In this document: piece by piece, positions 25,643 through 37,432 of the stretch
How positions within the stretch are numbered: the first letter of the stretch is position 1
How the letters are laid out: each line of letters starts with the position of its first letter
NCBI GenBank assembly: GCA_001692895.1
Contig: KV748176.1
Coordinates: 5,423,092 to 5,487,091, forward strand
Source: Cenococcum geophilum 1.58
Taxonomy: Eukaryota; Ascomycota; Dothideomycetes; Gloniales; Gloniaceae
Length of the DNA: 64,000 bases
Direction of reading: 5' to 3'
Position numbers and translations under genes: made by a program
The notes under the pieces: model-generated
The model's database searches: none
What the model was told of the DNA's origin: nothing
The model's input: only the letters and a program-made list of their open reading frames with translations

Positions 25643-25807
25643 TGTTGGTTACATAAGGGGATATCACGTAGCTACGGTTCGTAGATAGTATAATGATTGT
25701 TATTCTTGTTTAATTGTATAATAAATAAGAGAGGGCGAGGAGCTTAAGGCTCCTCGCCACGCTAGTGCCGCGGCGACACGTAATGACCACTTGTCTTATT
25801 CCCAACA
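25643..25807 (-). repeat. LTR of small copia relative (3')
   Basis: 165 bp, partner 27808-27972. Contains the GC-rich hairpin at 25734-25758 (arms GGCGAGGAGC and its complement). Confidence 0.85.
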
Positions 25808-27807
25808 CTAGCAACTCTTCTTTTATAGTTGCTCTCTACTATACAAAGATACTAAGCTGAAGAGAAGAAGAAGAAGAAGAAGAAGATTACTGTTAGGGGT
25901 TAACGCGAATACAAAGGGGTCGGCAGAATTTAGAGTCGGCAGACCGAAATCGTTAAATATGGCCTAAGACTTATATATAACCCAGTCCTAATATAGTCCT
26001 AATATAGTTCCAATACTAGCAACTCTTCTTTTATGGGTTGCCTGCGTAACTGTGCCGTTCTAACTACCCCCTTGTTAATATCTGGCCCTATTCCGGAATC
26101 TACCTCCGCTAAATCCTCTACGAGAGCCTCCTCCGTAGTAGCCAGAGCCTCTACATCTATTATAGCTGCTACGGCCTCATCTATACCTACTTTATCCGTA
26201 GGAGCAATTGGTGTAGTATTAGCCGTTATTATAACTGTTATATTCGCCGTAATTAAGCTCCTTATAATATTAAACCTCTGGCAATCTAACCTTGTAATAT
26301 TAAACCTCTAGCAATCCAATTTTTTAATGCTGAACCTCTGGCAATCTAACCTTATTATAAGTATTCTGCTATCTATATTGCTGATATAGCGGGTAGGGTT
26401 GCTTATTACGTAGTAGTTGTAAAGGTTATTAGTGGGTTAGGATATTGTTTATAGATCTAGCTTGTTATACCAGTTATCTAAGCGCAGTAGGGGTTAGAGG
26501 AGACGTCTTAGCGCTTAAGTTGAACGGGGTTAACAATCTCTGGTGGGACGGAGCTTAAGGCACGGGTTAAGATACAGTAGCTTAAGGAACTTAAGGTGTT
26601 TAATAGCCTGAGGTTGTCTATAGTGGTTACTGCGGAAGTTCTTACGGAGATTACTGCGGAGGTTCTTACGGAGATTGCTGCGGAGGTTCTTACGGAGGTT
26701 CTTACGGTGGTTCTTACGGAGATTGTTATATTAGCGGTGTAGGTAGTATATAGACGTGTAGCTACTGTAGTTGCTGCGGCTGCTGTAGGGTAGCAGGGGC
26801 AGCAATTGGAGTAGCTGGTGGTGTAGCGATTGGGACAACTTATGGTGCAGCAGTTGGAATAGCTAGTGGAATTAGCGGAGGTTTTTATGGAGATTACTGC
26901 GGAGATTATGGTTACTGCGGAGGCTGCTGCGGACATTACTGCGGATATTACTAGGCAGGAGGAGAACTAAGTAGGAGATTAGCGTTCTAGGGGTTTTAAT
27001 ATAAATTAAAGTTGCCTTCTAAAGAATATCGGTTGGTTTTTGGTTTCTATAGTTAACGTATAATCTTAGCTTCCATCCATACTAGTTCTTTTATACTAAC
27101 AATAACGGCCTAAATATTGCTAGTAATTAGGTTACCGTTCTTAATAATATATACTCCGTTCCTATAAAGGAAGTCTTAAAAATCCTAAATAATATTAACG
27201 TTACTAAGTGCCTAGGTATCAGCAGTCCATCCTATAAAATCTTCCCTAAAATACTTCTATAGCTATAAATCGGCCTAGTGTTTATTTTGGTAGAATATAA
27301 TATAATATAGGAGAAAGCCATTAACTTGTTTTGCGGTATAAGTTATTATATTAAGGGTAAATTCGTCCCAATCTTTATTGATAAGTTTCGCGTATATAGC
27401 TACCCCTAGTAGTAAGGAGTCTCTCCAGTCGTTTAAAATGGCCGTAGCCATGCTTTCGGAAGAAGGGAAGTGTTATTAGTGTAGGGATTGTCGTTTAGTA
27501 CGCGTTCGTGACGTATATTTGCGGTTATGGGGCTTAGGACTAGTTCTGGCCTTAAATCGCGAAGACTTGTAAAGCGTATTATTCTGTGTAATAGACGCAA
27601 GAATCCGTAATCTTAGAAAGGCTTAGGACTAGTTCTGGCCTTTAAATCCTTAGATTTATAGAAGAGTTCTATTTAAGGTTTAGGACCAGTTCTAACCTTA
27701 AAAGATAGCTTCCTCTAGCACGAGTAGCACTGGTATAGTAGCTTGTCTCTTCTTAGTGGAATACCTAGCTGTTCTATGGTATAACAGTAAAGTTAACCAC
27801 TAATCAG

Positions 27808-27972
27808 TGTTGGTTACATAAGGGGATATCACGTAGCTACGGTTCGTAGATAGTATAATAATTGTTGTTCTTGTTTAATTGTATAATAAATGAGGGAGGG
27901 CGAGGAGCTTAAGGCTCCTCGCCACGCTAGTGCCGCGGCGACACGTAACGACCACTTGTCTTATTCCCAACA
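27808..27972 (-). repeat. LTR of small copia relative (5')
   Basis: 165 bp, partner 25643-25807; hairpin at 27899-27923. Confidence 0.85.
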
Positions 27973-28308
27973 GTTATTTAGTACGCGTTCGTTATTTAAT
28001 ACGCATTCGTGACGTTTATTTGTAATTATAGGGCTTAGGACTAGCTCTAGCCTTAAATTATAAAGACTTATAAAGCGTATTATTCTATATAATAGATATA
28101 AGAATCTATAATCTAAGAAAGGCTTAGGACTAGTTCTGGCCTTTAAATCCTTAAATTTATAGAAGAGTTCTATTTAAGGTTTAGGACTAGTTCTAATCTT
28201 AAAAAATAGCTTCCTCTAGCACAAGTAGTACTAGTATAGTGGCTTGTCTCTTTTTAGTGAAATACCTAGCTGTTCTATAGTATAATAATAAAGTTAACTA
28301 CTAATTAG
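27973..28308 (-). mobile_element. copia-1 fossil, 5' leader remainder
   Basis: RIP-altered copy of the leader also found at 27486-27807. It joins the leader part left of the young insertion to the copia-1 5' LTR. Confidence 0.7.
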
Positions 28309-28495
28309 TGTTAGTAATATAAGGTGATATCACGTATTTACAAGTTATAGGTAGTATAATTATTATTATTCTTTTTTGTTCTATTTCTTCCTTAAGGAAG
28401 GGCGAGGAGCTTAAGGCTCCTCGCCACGCTAGTGCCGCGGCGACACGTAATAGCAACTTGCCTCGCGTGACGGCAACTTGCCTATATTCCTGATA
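28309..28495 (-). repeat. copia-1 5' LTR
   Basis: About 187 bp. On the minus strand it ends ACTAACA and is followed by CTAATTAGTAG, a RIP-altered form of the presumed primer site. It is related to the 165-bp LTRs of the young relative but longer at one end. It carries the hairpin (28401-28425) plus a neighbouring 14-bp palindrome CTTCCTTAAGGAAG (28387-28400). Confidence 0.7.
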
Positions 28496-28952
28496 GTAAG
28501 ACTTACTATTTTAAACAGTATCCTTATATTTTAGAAGGAACTTAATAAAGGGATTAAAAGCTAGATTTAAAAATTAAATAGGAAATTAGGAAGAAGATTT
28601 AATTAAATAAAAAGCTTTAATAAATTATTAATTGTCTTTTAATTAACACTACGCTAAGACTAGTAATATATTTTTAACTTATAAGTAAGCTTAAAGCTAG
28701 GGGGGTATATCGACCTAAATTAGACTTACTTACTATCGTCTTACTACTGTCTTTAATACCTACTACCTTATAACTCACTACCCTACTACTTACTATTTTA
28801 TATCTTACTACCTATTTCTATTACCTACTATTAATTAGAAGTCTATATGTAGAGAAGAAAAACTTGTATAAATATTAATTTATAAAGAAAAGGAGATTAT
28901 ATATATATAAAGTAGGTAGTAAAGGCTAATATTAATACTATATTATTACTAT
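28496..28952. other. TA-rich fossil DNA between copia-1 and copy C
   Basis: No recognisable domain. A GCTAGGGGGGTA string near 28696 resembles a polypurine tract of a gypsy element, so this may be a gag-pol tail, but nothing more can be supported. Confidence 0.4.
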
Positions 28953-30199
28953 TATCGGGGAAATATTCGTAGGATAAGATTTAAATAGACTTTATTTAGC
29001 GCGTTTCGCGTAATTAATATGCAAATTAACTAACTTAATACGTAGTTAACCTACTTAATATATTTAAAAGTTAAATAATACGCAGTTAACTTACTTAATA
29101 TATTTAAAGGTTAAATAATACGCAGTTAACCTACTTAACAACTTTAAAAGCTAACTATATATTCCTTAATATGCAATTAAGGTAAAGTTATATACTAATT
29201 ACGCAATTTTATATAATCTTATATAGTCTTATTACTTAAAGGCTCTATATAAGGCTCTATATAAAGCTCTATATAAAGCCCTATATATAAAGGCTCTATA
29301 TAAGGCTTTACGCGAAGCTTTATATACGGAGGCTCTATATAAAGCTTTGTATTAGGTCCCCGCTATACTCCTAATAGCCTCTACACGTATCTCTGCCTAT
29401 ATAGCCGCCTTATTTTTTACCCTTCTTTCCTTCCTTACATCCTCCCTACTTAGGGAGGTACTAGAACAGTAGCTAGTAAAGGACTGTTATTAGAACTAGA
29501 TAACTATCGCTAGAACTAGACAACTGTTATTAGAACTAGATGACCATTACTAGAGCTAGACAACCGTCGCTAGAACTAGACGATTGTTACTAAAACTAGA
29601 CAACCGTCACTAGAGCTAGACGACCGTCGCTAGAGCTAGACAACCGTCGCTAGAACTAGACGACAACAACTAGCCAGCGAACACTATAAACGATTTGATT
29701 AATTAATTAAATTAAGGTAGTATAGGTAGGTAGGTATAAATAGGCAGATGTTAATAGGTAGGTAGATATAGATAGGCAAGCAGATATAGATAGGTAGGTA
29801 GATGCTAATAGGTAGGTAGATATAAATAGGTAGATAAATATAAATAGGTAGGTAGATATAGATAGGTAGATATAGATAAGTCTATATCTACTACTCTTAG
29901 TAGCTACTTTTTAACTATATATAGAGGTTATATAAAGAAGTATATATAATATACCTTACTAACTTTATAAATAGCTTTAAAATAGCCTTTATTTATTATT
30001 TATTATCTAAAATATACTATTAGTATAAAAGAGGCAGATAGCTCTATAGTTGCTAAATACATAGGTTGCACGCAGGCTGCGTGTTAAAAAAACACGATAT
30101 AGGCTAGGTGGTTGAGTTACTAAATGCCCTCAACTGCGCGCTAATTGCGTCAACTACTAATTATTGAGGCCATTAGTATGGTACTATATTTTGCCGATA
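28953..30199 (+). mobile_element. Satellite-bearing TIR element, copy C (short)
   Basis: 1247 bp with the same ends as A and B (TATCGGGGAAATATT and its partner ...TATTTTGCCGATA). It has subterminal repeats, the 12-bp minisatellite (about 29240-29350), the 19-bp minisatellite (about 29462-29665) and a shorter GGTA-type array (about 29715-29880). It lacks the second set of arrays seen in A. The flanking dinucleotide is AT on both sides rather than TA, which may reflect later mutation. Confidence 0.7.
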
Positions 30200-30200
30200 A

Positions 30201-30440
30201 TGTCACGACCTTGCGCTACCTATACGGCAGGTATGGGCTGGAGAGCTTATAAGGCATTTTAACTAGCAGTCCGTCTAGTCACAAGACACTACTATTACCT
30301 TTTTAGTAGTTTATATGGTTAAGTAGGTTAGGCTTAGGCATAATATACTACCTAATTAACACCTGCACTTATATTATATATATATATATAGTCTCTTTTC
30401 TTTTATAGATTAATTAATAGATAAGTTCTACTATTTAACA
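30201..30440 (+). repeat. Possible solo LTR
   Basis: Starts TGTCACGACC and could end ATTTAACA at 30440, with a TA-rich promoter-like segment in the middle. No partner copy and no convincing target duplication were found, so this is only a suggestion. Confidence 0.25.
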
Positions 30441-30449
30441 GAACTTTAT

Positions 30450-31260
30450 TATATAGTAGCTTCCATAGCTATTAAAAACAAGCAATTAAGCTTTATTTCT
30501 AAGTAGTTTTATTTTAGGTAAGAAGACTTAAGTAAGCTATTTAGAGGCGATGCAATTAGCTATTTTACTATTTTTATAGGTTGTATATATTTAATCGGGC
30601 ACCTTATTATAGTAAAACTAAGTTAATTAAGGGGTCTTTCCTTTAAAGATTATAATAGGTCAAATTAATAGGCTAAGGGTAGAGACTACCTCTATAATAG
30701 ACACCTATATATAGTTATTTAGTGACTTTATAGGAGTCTTCTTTTTAAAGGCGTCTCGTATACCTATTAAGCCTATATAAACACCTAATACGACACCAGA
30801 TTTGTCTATATTTTAGGTATTCTCTATTTATATATTGTCCCTCCTTTGCACCCTCTTATAGGGATGCATATAAACAATATAATCGCCTAAAATTAGTGCT
30901 TATAATTATATAAAGACTCTAATTCCAAGCCGCTTAGCCTTTAGGTATGCGATTATATACCTAGGTAATAAGTTTTCTTTAAACCAACACTATTAGTAAA
31001 GGCAATATATTATAAATAGTAACTTTTTATAGTTATAAGTGGTATTATTTTTTTTAATATGGTCTAAGCGTAATAGTTATATGCATCCTTACCCTTTTAT
31101 AAAGGCCATAAAACTCTTAAATTTGCTTTAGTTATGCTCTATCAATTTATATACTCTTTATTAGTTAGCATAGTAAGGACTTAACGCGAGAATTATATTA
31201 AAAGGTAGCTAGACACCTATACTTTGCTAAGGGCTTTAGTGTTACTATTTTAACTAAGGA
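30450..31260 (-). mobile_element. Fot1/pogo-type DNA transposon fossil
   Basis: Minus-strand text near 30.6-30.85 kb resembles a DDE_1 transposase: NIDKSGVVLGVYIG-like catalytic text followed by a SIIEVVSTLSLL..PIIIFKGKTP segment. The rest of the frame is closed by many stops, mostly TAG/TAA as RIP produces. Terminal inverted repeats were not identified. Confidence 0.6.
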
Positions 31261-31351
31261 TTTAGGCCGCTATCTCTTATAGTTATATATACGAGGGAAT
31301 AAGTCCTTATAAGTCCTGCTCGAGTACCTAGTTAGTAAGAAAGTCTTTTTA

Positions 31352-31601
31352 TATCCCTTAAGCTGGCTCTTTAGGTACGATAAAACTGGCCTATTTAGCA
31401 CGTGCGCAACCCATTTAATCGTCAATTTGTTTACTTCAAAGCAACACACAGAATAGCTCAATTATGGTCTCGCAAAGCATAAAACGCACTTATACGACAG
31501 TATACGCCTTGTCTAGACCTTGCACTATATATTAAACAAGCAAAAACCCCTAGCGAAGCGCTGTTTTTACGCTATAAGCGCTTACGCGCAAACAAGATCT
31601 T
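31352..31601 (+). mobile_element. Tc1-like transposon fossil, left part
   Basis: Begins with TATCCCTT, the same terminus as the small MITEs at 38.6-39.6 kb and 51.0 kb. A plus-strand N-terminus-like frame starts about 110 bp inside (MVSQSIKRTYTTVYALSRP). It is interrupted by gypsy-2 at ATCTT (31597-31601) and continues at 37433. Confidence 0.55.
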
Positions 31602-31802
31602 TGTTAGCAACTTAGTCAATCAAGGCATAAGCACGGTAAGAGGGACGCGCAAGCCTATATGATTGGTAGTCTATAAACGAGGATCTAAAGCTAGAGAAAG
31701 GAAAGGAGAAGAGTAGTAGCGCCGCTCGAAGTTATGTACAATCCTCTGGTCATATAACGGCAATTTGCGGCAATCTAACGGTAGTTTGCCAGTGCCATAA
31801 CA
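31602..31802 (-). repeat. gypsy-2 3' LTR
   Basis: 201 bp, partner 37227-37427. Confidence 0.88.
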
Positions 31803-34800
31803 TTACCCCCCCTCCGAAAAAGCCTACCCTCAGGCTTTATAGTCTGTACTATACCCATAGGGCGTTCCTATCTTTATACTCTTCTGGTAACTTATCGTCT
31901 TCATTATACTAGCATTCTATTTATTTATCTAGGTATTTTAGCGGTCTAGGTTCGTTAGGGTAACGGCTGTGGAACTCCTAAAGCTTATAGGGACTACCTA
32001 TAAAGTTCTATATAGGGTACTAGGTAGGGTCCAGGTTATATCCTTTCTAACTAATATAATACTTTAGCGTTCCCTTTATAAGTTTATAGGCTAGTATTTC
32101 TTTAATTTCCTATTTATCGTCGCCGTTAACTTAAATCGGCAGGGGCGGTTCATTCTTTTATCCAGGTAATAGGTTGTTTATAGCCTTTTATAGCTTATCT
32201 GGCGAGAAGACAGGGTGGACCTTAATTAAATCCAGGAGTTCAACCTTATACGAGTTGCCTACTTTGTTAAGAATCTTATATAGTCTTACTATCTTATAGT
32301 CTAGCTTACGGCTAGGCCGTTTTGTCTTTTAGTTCTTTATTATAACCTAAACTATATCGCCTATAGTAAAGTTAGGCTCGCGCCTATACCTATTTACCTG
32401 CTATTCTATTAATTTCTGGGCCTTTTGTAGGTTCGTACGGGCTACCGTCTAGGCTTCTTCTAAGCGCTTAGCGTACTGCTAGGCTTCCTTATAGGATAGT
32501 TTCTCGCGTACGGTCTAGGGTCCTTCTGGTCTTTCCCAGTTAAAGCTTATATAGGGTAAGTAGCCTATTTCTAGTTAAATAGGGGCAAATCTAGTAGAGT
32601 CGTGGGGTAGGGTTGCTTGGGTATAGTCTATTAGGGGTAGTAGTTTAGCCTAGTTATCCTAGAAGTAGTTAATAAAAGGCCGGAGTTTCTAGTCTAAATA
32701 TTAGTTTATAATCTCCGTCTAACCGTCTATCTAGGGGTAGTATACTATAGAAAGCTTTAGCCTAATGCCTAAGATCCAGGTAAACTCGTTCTAGAAGGCC
32801 GATATAAACTACGGCCTATATTCGGTAAACGTAGTAGATATATAGTCGGGCCGCCTCTTTAGCATTAATATTTTTATAGCAGGGAATTAAGAACGGGCGC
32901 TTGCTAAAGCGGTTAACTAGAATTATAACTATATCGTATCCGTTACGGTCTAGGGGTAGTTTATAAAAGTCTATAGAGATATACTGCTAGGGGCGTTCTG
33001 GTATTAGAAGTGGCTTTAATAGTCCTAGGGTCTTATCCCGTGGAATTATAGACCTATAGCAGTTATTATAGTTCCGTATATAGCGGTTAATATCTATAAC
33101 TATTCCGGGCTAGTAGTATCAGTTACTAATAATTTTACGGGTCTTATTCTTTCTGGGGTAGGCCATAGAGACCTAGGTATAAGCTTCGGCAATAAGCTAG
33201 GTCTATAAGTTCTATTCCTTAGCTACTACTAGCCGTTCCTAGTGCTTAAGTAGTCCGTTTTTAAGGGACTATAGGCTAGTAATGTTCTTTACCTTTTTAC
33301 GGTACTCCTGTAGAGAGGGGGCCGTTCGGTTTACTTATAGTAGTTTATTAATAAAGTTAAATCCTAAGGGGTTAATAGGATATATCTTGGCGCCTAAGGA
33401 GTCTATACTTAGTTCTGCCTATATCTAGGGGTTAAGGTGTTCCAGTTATAGTAGTGTCTAGGTCTATAATAAGATCTTTATAGCCGTCTAGTTACCTAGG
33501 TCTTATTCGCACCTAGTAAGAGCATCCACACGGTTTATAGCGCCTGGTCTATATATAATTAAGAAGTTAAACTAAGATAGGATATCCGCCTAGCGTGCCT
33601 ACTAGGCTGTAAGGGCCTTAGTTATTATAAAGTATTCTAGGGCCTTATAATCCGAAACTACCTTAATAGGCTTAGGGGTCCCCTCTAGCTGTGCACACCA
33701 GTGCTAAAAGCTAGAGATAATAGCCAGCATTTCTTTATTATAGATATGGTAGTTTAGTTCGGTATCTATTATAGTCTTTAAATAGTATATAATAGGGTGC
33801 TATTCTCCGTCCAGTTGCTTCTGGGAAAAAACACCGGCTATCGCGCTATTTAAGGCATTAGTTTCTAGCATTAAGGGCCATTCTAGGTCGAAATGGGTAA
33901 GTAGGGGAGCCAATACTAGCCGTTTTTTAAGCTCATTAAAGGCCTGCATATATATGGCGTTAAAATAGAAGGGCTAGTTTTTCCTAGTAAGACGGTTAAG
34001 AGGCCGGGCAATCCTACTGTAGTTTTTAATAAAGCGTTAATAGAAGTTATAGAAACCTAAAAATAATTATACCCCCTTTACGGTCCGTAGGGGTGCCTAT
34101 TAGTTAATTGCGGCCGTTTTCTCTGGGTTAGCCTTAATTCTGTCCGTACTGATAATAAAACCTAGGTACTTTGTATGCTTAACACTAAACTCTAACTTCT
34201 TAATATTAGCCTGGAGACTAGCCTTGCGGAGCTGTTATAGGACTTTATAGACGTGCTCCTTGTATTCTAGTTCGTTCTTAGAGTAAATTATAATATTATC
34301 TAGGTAGGCCGTATAGAAGTCGTTAAGGTAGTTAAAGAGTATATTATTTATATACCGCTAGTACGTAGCTAGTCCGTTAGTAAGTCTAAAAGGAAATACT
34401 TTATATTTATACGTTCCGTAACGGGTTTAAAATATAGTAAAATCCTTAGACCCGGGGTCTATTCTAATTCGGTAGAAGGCCTAGCGGATATTAAGCTTTA
34501 TAAAGATTTTAGCTTTACTTATTTAGGCTAAAGTCTTATTAAGTAGGGGCAGCGGATAGCAGTCCTTGCGAGTTAGGTTATTTAGCTTATAGTAGTTAAT
34601 ACAGAAATAGAGTCCTCTATTTAGCTTTTTAATAAAGAGAATAGGCGAGTTAAAAGGGGCTTAGCTAGGCTTAATAAAGCCCTTATTTAGGTTATTAATA
34701 AGGTATTACTTTATAGCTTATAATTTGGTAATAGACTATGGGTAGAGGGGGCTAAAGCTAAGGGTGTTTTCCTTACCTTGCTCAATCTTGATTTTATAGT

Positions 34801-37226
34801 TATACAGTTAGTGTAGTAGAAGCGTATTAGACGCTGCTTTAGAGAACATATCCTTAAATTTCCGGTATTAATAGGGTAGTTTTTGTTCTACTAGCTCCTT
34901 ATTTATAAGCTCGCTTTCCTTTCCGCTAAGCTTACTTTCCTTTTCCTTAATTATTTAATTAATTTTATATAAGCTAGTTGTAAAGGTAATAATATTAGGC
35001 TAAACTAAGTTCTAGTAAAATCCTACGGCACTAATGCAGCAGATATTAATAGGTAGAAGGTCCGTAGGTTTCTTTACGGACTTCTGTTAGGCCGTATTTT
35101 ATAGTATAGAGTTTATAGTCTTTCTTAGCTTACGTTCCATTTTCTGCAAGTTGTCCTTCCTATCTATTAGTTCGGTATAGCGTCTAATATCCCTAGCTTT
35201 CCTTTATAGCTTTATAGGATTCTCTATAGGGGGCTTAGCTAGGTTACTACTAACTTCCTAGGTCTTTAGTGCGGGTGGCGTAATATAGGTAGTTTGGGGG
35301 TGGCGTAGTATACGGATCTATTACGGGTTAAGCTGTATATCCTTCTTAAAGGCCTAGTCTCTGCGTATAGCGTCGGCCTAGTAAATGGTATTAATCTAGG
35401 GCCGTATAAGGTTTTCTATTATAATGCTAATTTCTTTTATAAAGGAAGGGGTTAGGGGTAGGGTTTTAGGCCAGATAAGCCGTCTGTTCCGTATATTAAG
35501 CTATAAGCTTAAATAGGCTAGCTATTTTCTTTTTAAGATTATATTATAACTTCCTAAGTCCGTAATAAGAAAGGGGACGTTATACTACCTTCGTCCGTTA
35601 ACGCGGAGGTAAATCTGCAAGATAGTCTTAATAGGTAGCCCTATCCGTCCGTTATACCCGCGAATAGGAATTAGTTTAGGCAGTTCTTTAAGGGGTGCAT
35701 TTAAAAAGTTAGCTAGCTTTACGGCATACTAAGTGTCTATTAGGGTAAAGGCATTTACTCTAGAGTTAGCTAACGTAGAGGTTAAAACTTGATATCTATT
35801 ACGGAATAAAGTATAAGGGATAGTGTAGCTTTTTCTACTAACTAGCTGACCTAGATTAATATATAATATATTAATCCCTTTTAACCCTAGAGAGGAGTCT
35901 TTCTTTAGGGTTCCTCTTTTTCTAACTCTGCGCTATCCTCCTAGATTAATAGGACCTCGCCTACTTTTATATTTATTAGGTAATCCTTAGTAAAGTAGTT
36001 CTTCTAGCCGCATAAAAAGTAAGCTCCTTAATTGCTAAGGGCCTATTTATAGGGGTTACTATATATTGGCCGGGTATACTCTAGACCCATAGTAGGACTA
36101 GCTGCGCGGCTAGCTGCTAGGTTAACGGTAGGCTATACAACTAGTACTATAAGGTTGGCCGATTGTGCCGGAGCACTACGTATTGTTCTTGTAGTACTTA
36201 TAGTCTAGTTAGAAGGGTTTCTAGCTTTATACCTCTTAGCACGTACCTTAATTCGCTAGAGGCCTTAGTTAATAGCTAAGCACTAGTCCGCAAGTTCCTT
36301 TAGCGTCTTTATAGTAGTAAAGACTAGTAGTACGGCTTATTGTAGGTCTAGGGTAAGCTTATTAAATAGGTCTAGTAGTAGATCTTTCTAGGGAATTTAG
36401 GCTTGGCTAGCTAGGTATAGGAAGCGGGTTTAGAAGGTTAAGAAGGTTTTAGTTGTTTTTATATTTAGACCCTTATAATTAGGGCGGGCGTTTTATACCT
36501 TAAAGGGGTCCTTATAAATAGACGATAAGTAGTTAATTATCTTGTCTCCAGAGAGGAAGGGATCTGTTAAGTCCTGGGCGTATTACAAACGTAGGTGCGT
36601 CTATACGTCTCCGCCGGTACGGCCGAAGACGTAGGCCATCTTAGCTTAAGTAGTAGGGAAGTGGTCTGTATTAACTTTAAGCTTATCCTATAGTTAAAGC
36701 TTCTAGTTATTAAATATAGGGTTAGTTCCGTCTATAAGCAACAGGGGGTCCGTAACCTTTACTAACTACAACAATATAGATACTATACGCTAGGCTAGGG
36801 CCTTAAGGACTATAGCAAGTCTCTAGGTGTCTAATAACTTATTACTAGGTATAGGGGGGTCTCTGGCTTTAAGCAGCTCTTAAAGTTATTTAATTTTAGT
36901 ATTAGCTGCTATAAGCTCTACCTAGGGGTTCGAGTTAGTTGCTGTTTTACTATTAAAGGTAGTTAAGGGTCCTATAGCTACTTTACCGGCTGCTGTATTT
37001 CTTAGCATAATAGTAAGGGTGTTAGGTAATTTCTAGTGTTTGTTTATTTTTAGGGGTTCTAGTCCGTGCGTGTCCTATTCTTAAAGTTCATATCGTACGT
37101 GTCCTTTTAGTTCTATTCTACCCCTATAGTTCTAGTAATATCCTTAGGGTTCTGTCCTGTCCTTAGGGTTCGTAGATATATTTAAGTTCCTTCTTAGGAA
37201 GAAAGAGTAGTATAAGCTTTGGATAA

Positions 37227-37427
37227 TGTTAGTAACTTAGTTAATTAAGGCATAAGTATAGCAAGAGGGACGCGCAAGCCTGTATAATTGGTAGTCTATA
37301 AACGAGGATCTAAAGCTAGAGAAAGGAAAGAAGAAGAGTAGCAGCGCCGCTCGAAGTTATATACAATCCTCTGGTCACGTGACGGCAATTTGCGGCAATC
37401 TGACGGCAGTTTGCCAGTGCCGTAACA
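37227..37427 (-). repeat. gypsy-2 5' LTR
   Basis: 201 bp, partner 31602-31802; followed by ATCTT. Confidence 0.88.
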
Positions 37428-37432
37428 ATCTT

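Larger units (their letters stand above)
25643..27972 (-). mobile_element. Small non-autonomous copia relative with TSD GTTAT
   Basis: Two 165-bp LTRs (25643-25807 and 27808-27972), TSD GTTAT on both sides (25638-25642 and 27973-27977). On the minus strand the right LTR is followed by CTGATTAGTGG, the same presumed primer site as copia-1 and copia-2, and a purine-rich AAAAGAAGAG stretch precedes the left LTR. About 830 bp (26978-27807) match the 5' leader of copia-1, into which it inserted. The rest (25808-26977) holds no retroviral domain, only tandem repeats (24-bp units at about 26630-26730; about 29-bp units at 26270-26350). A 142-codon minus-strand frame (26508-26936) is repetitive and unlike any domain I know. 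It appears structurally whole but carries no polymerase. LTRs differ at only a handful of sites, so it is among the youngest elements in the block. Confidence 0.82.
31602..37427 (-). mobile_element. gypsy-2: Ty3/gypsy element, full length
   Basis: Two 201-bp LTRs (31602-31802 and 37227-37427) begin TGTTAG and end TAACA, with ATCTT on both sides (31597-31601 and 37428-37432). On the minus strand a GGAGGGGGGG purine tract lies immediately before the left (3') LTR. Domains in minus order: a gag zinc-knuckle-like segment near 36.0 kb; reverse transcriptase near 34.0-34.7 kb with YLDNIIIYSKNELEYKEHV-like text; RNase H near 33.5-33.9 kb with IIYRPGAINRVDALTR; integrase upstream of 33.4 kb. Coding text is much better preserved than in gypsy-1, so it is younger, but it is still a fossil with many breaks. 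Confidence 0.88.

Noticed and set aside
26508-26936. 142-codon minus-strand frame as a host gene
   Set aside because: It lies wholly inside a non-autonomous LTR element and is repetitive; no start context or domain supports a host gene.
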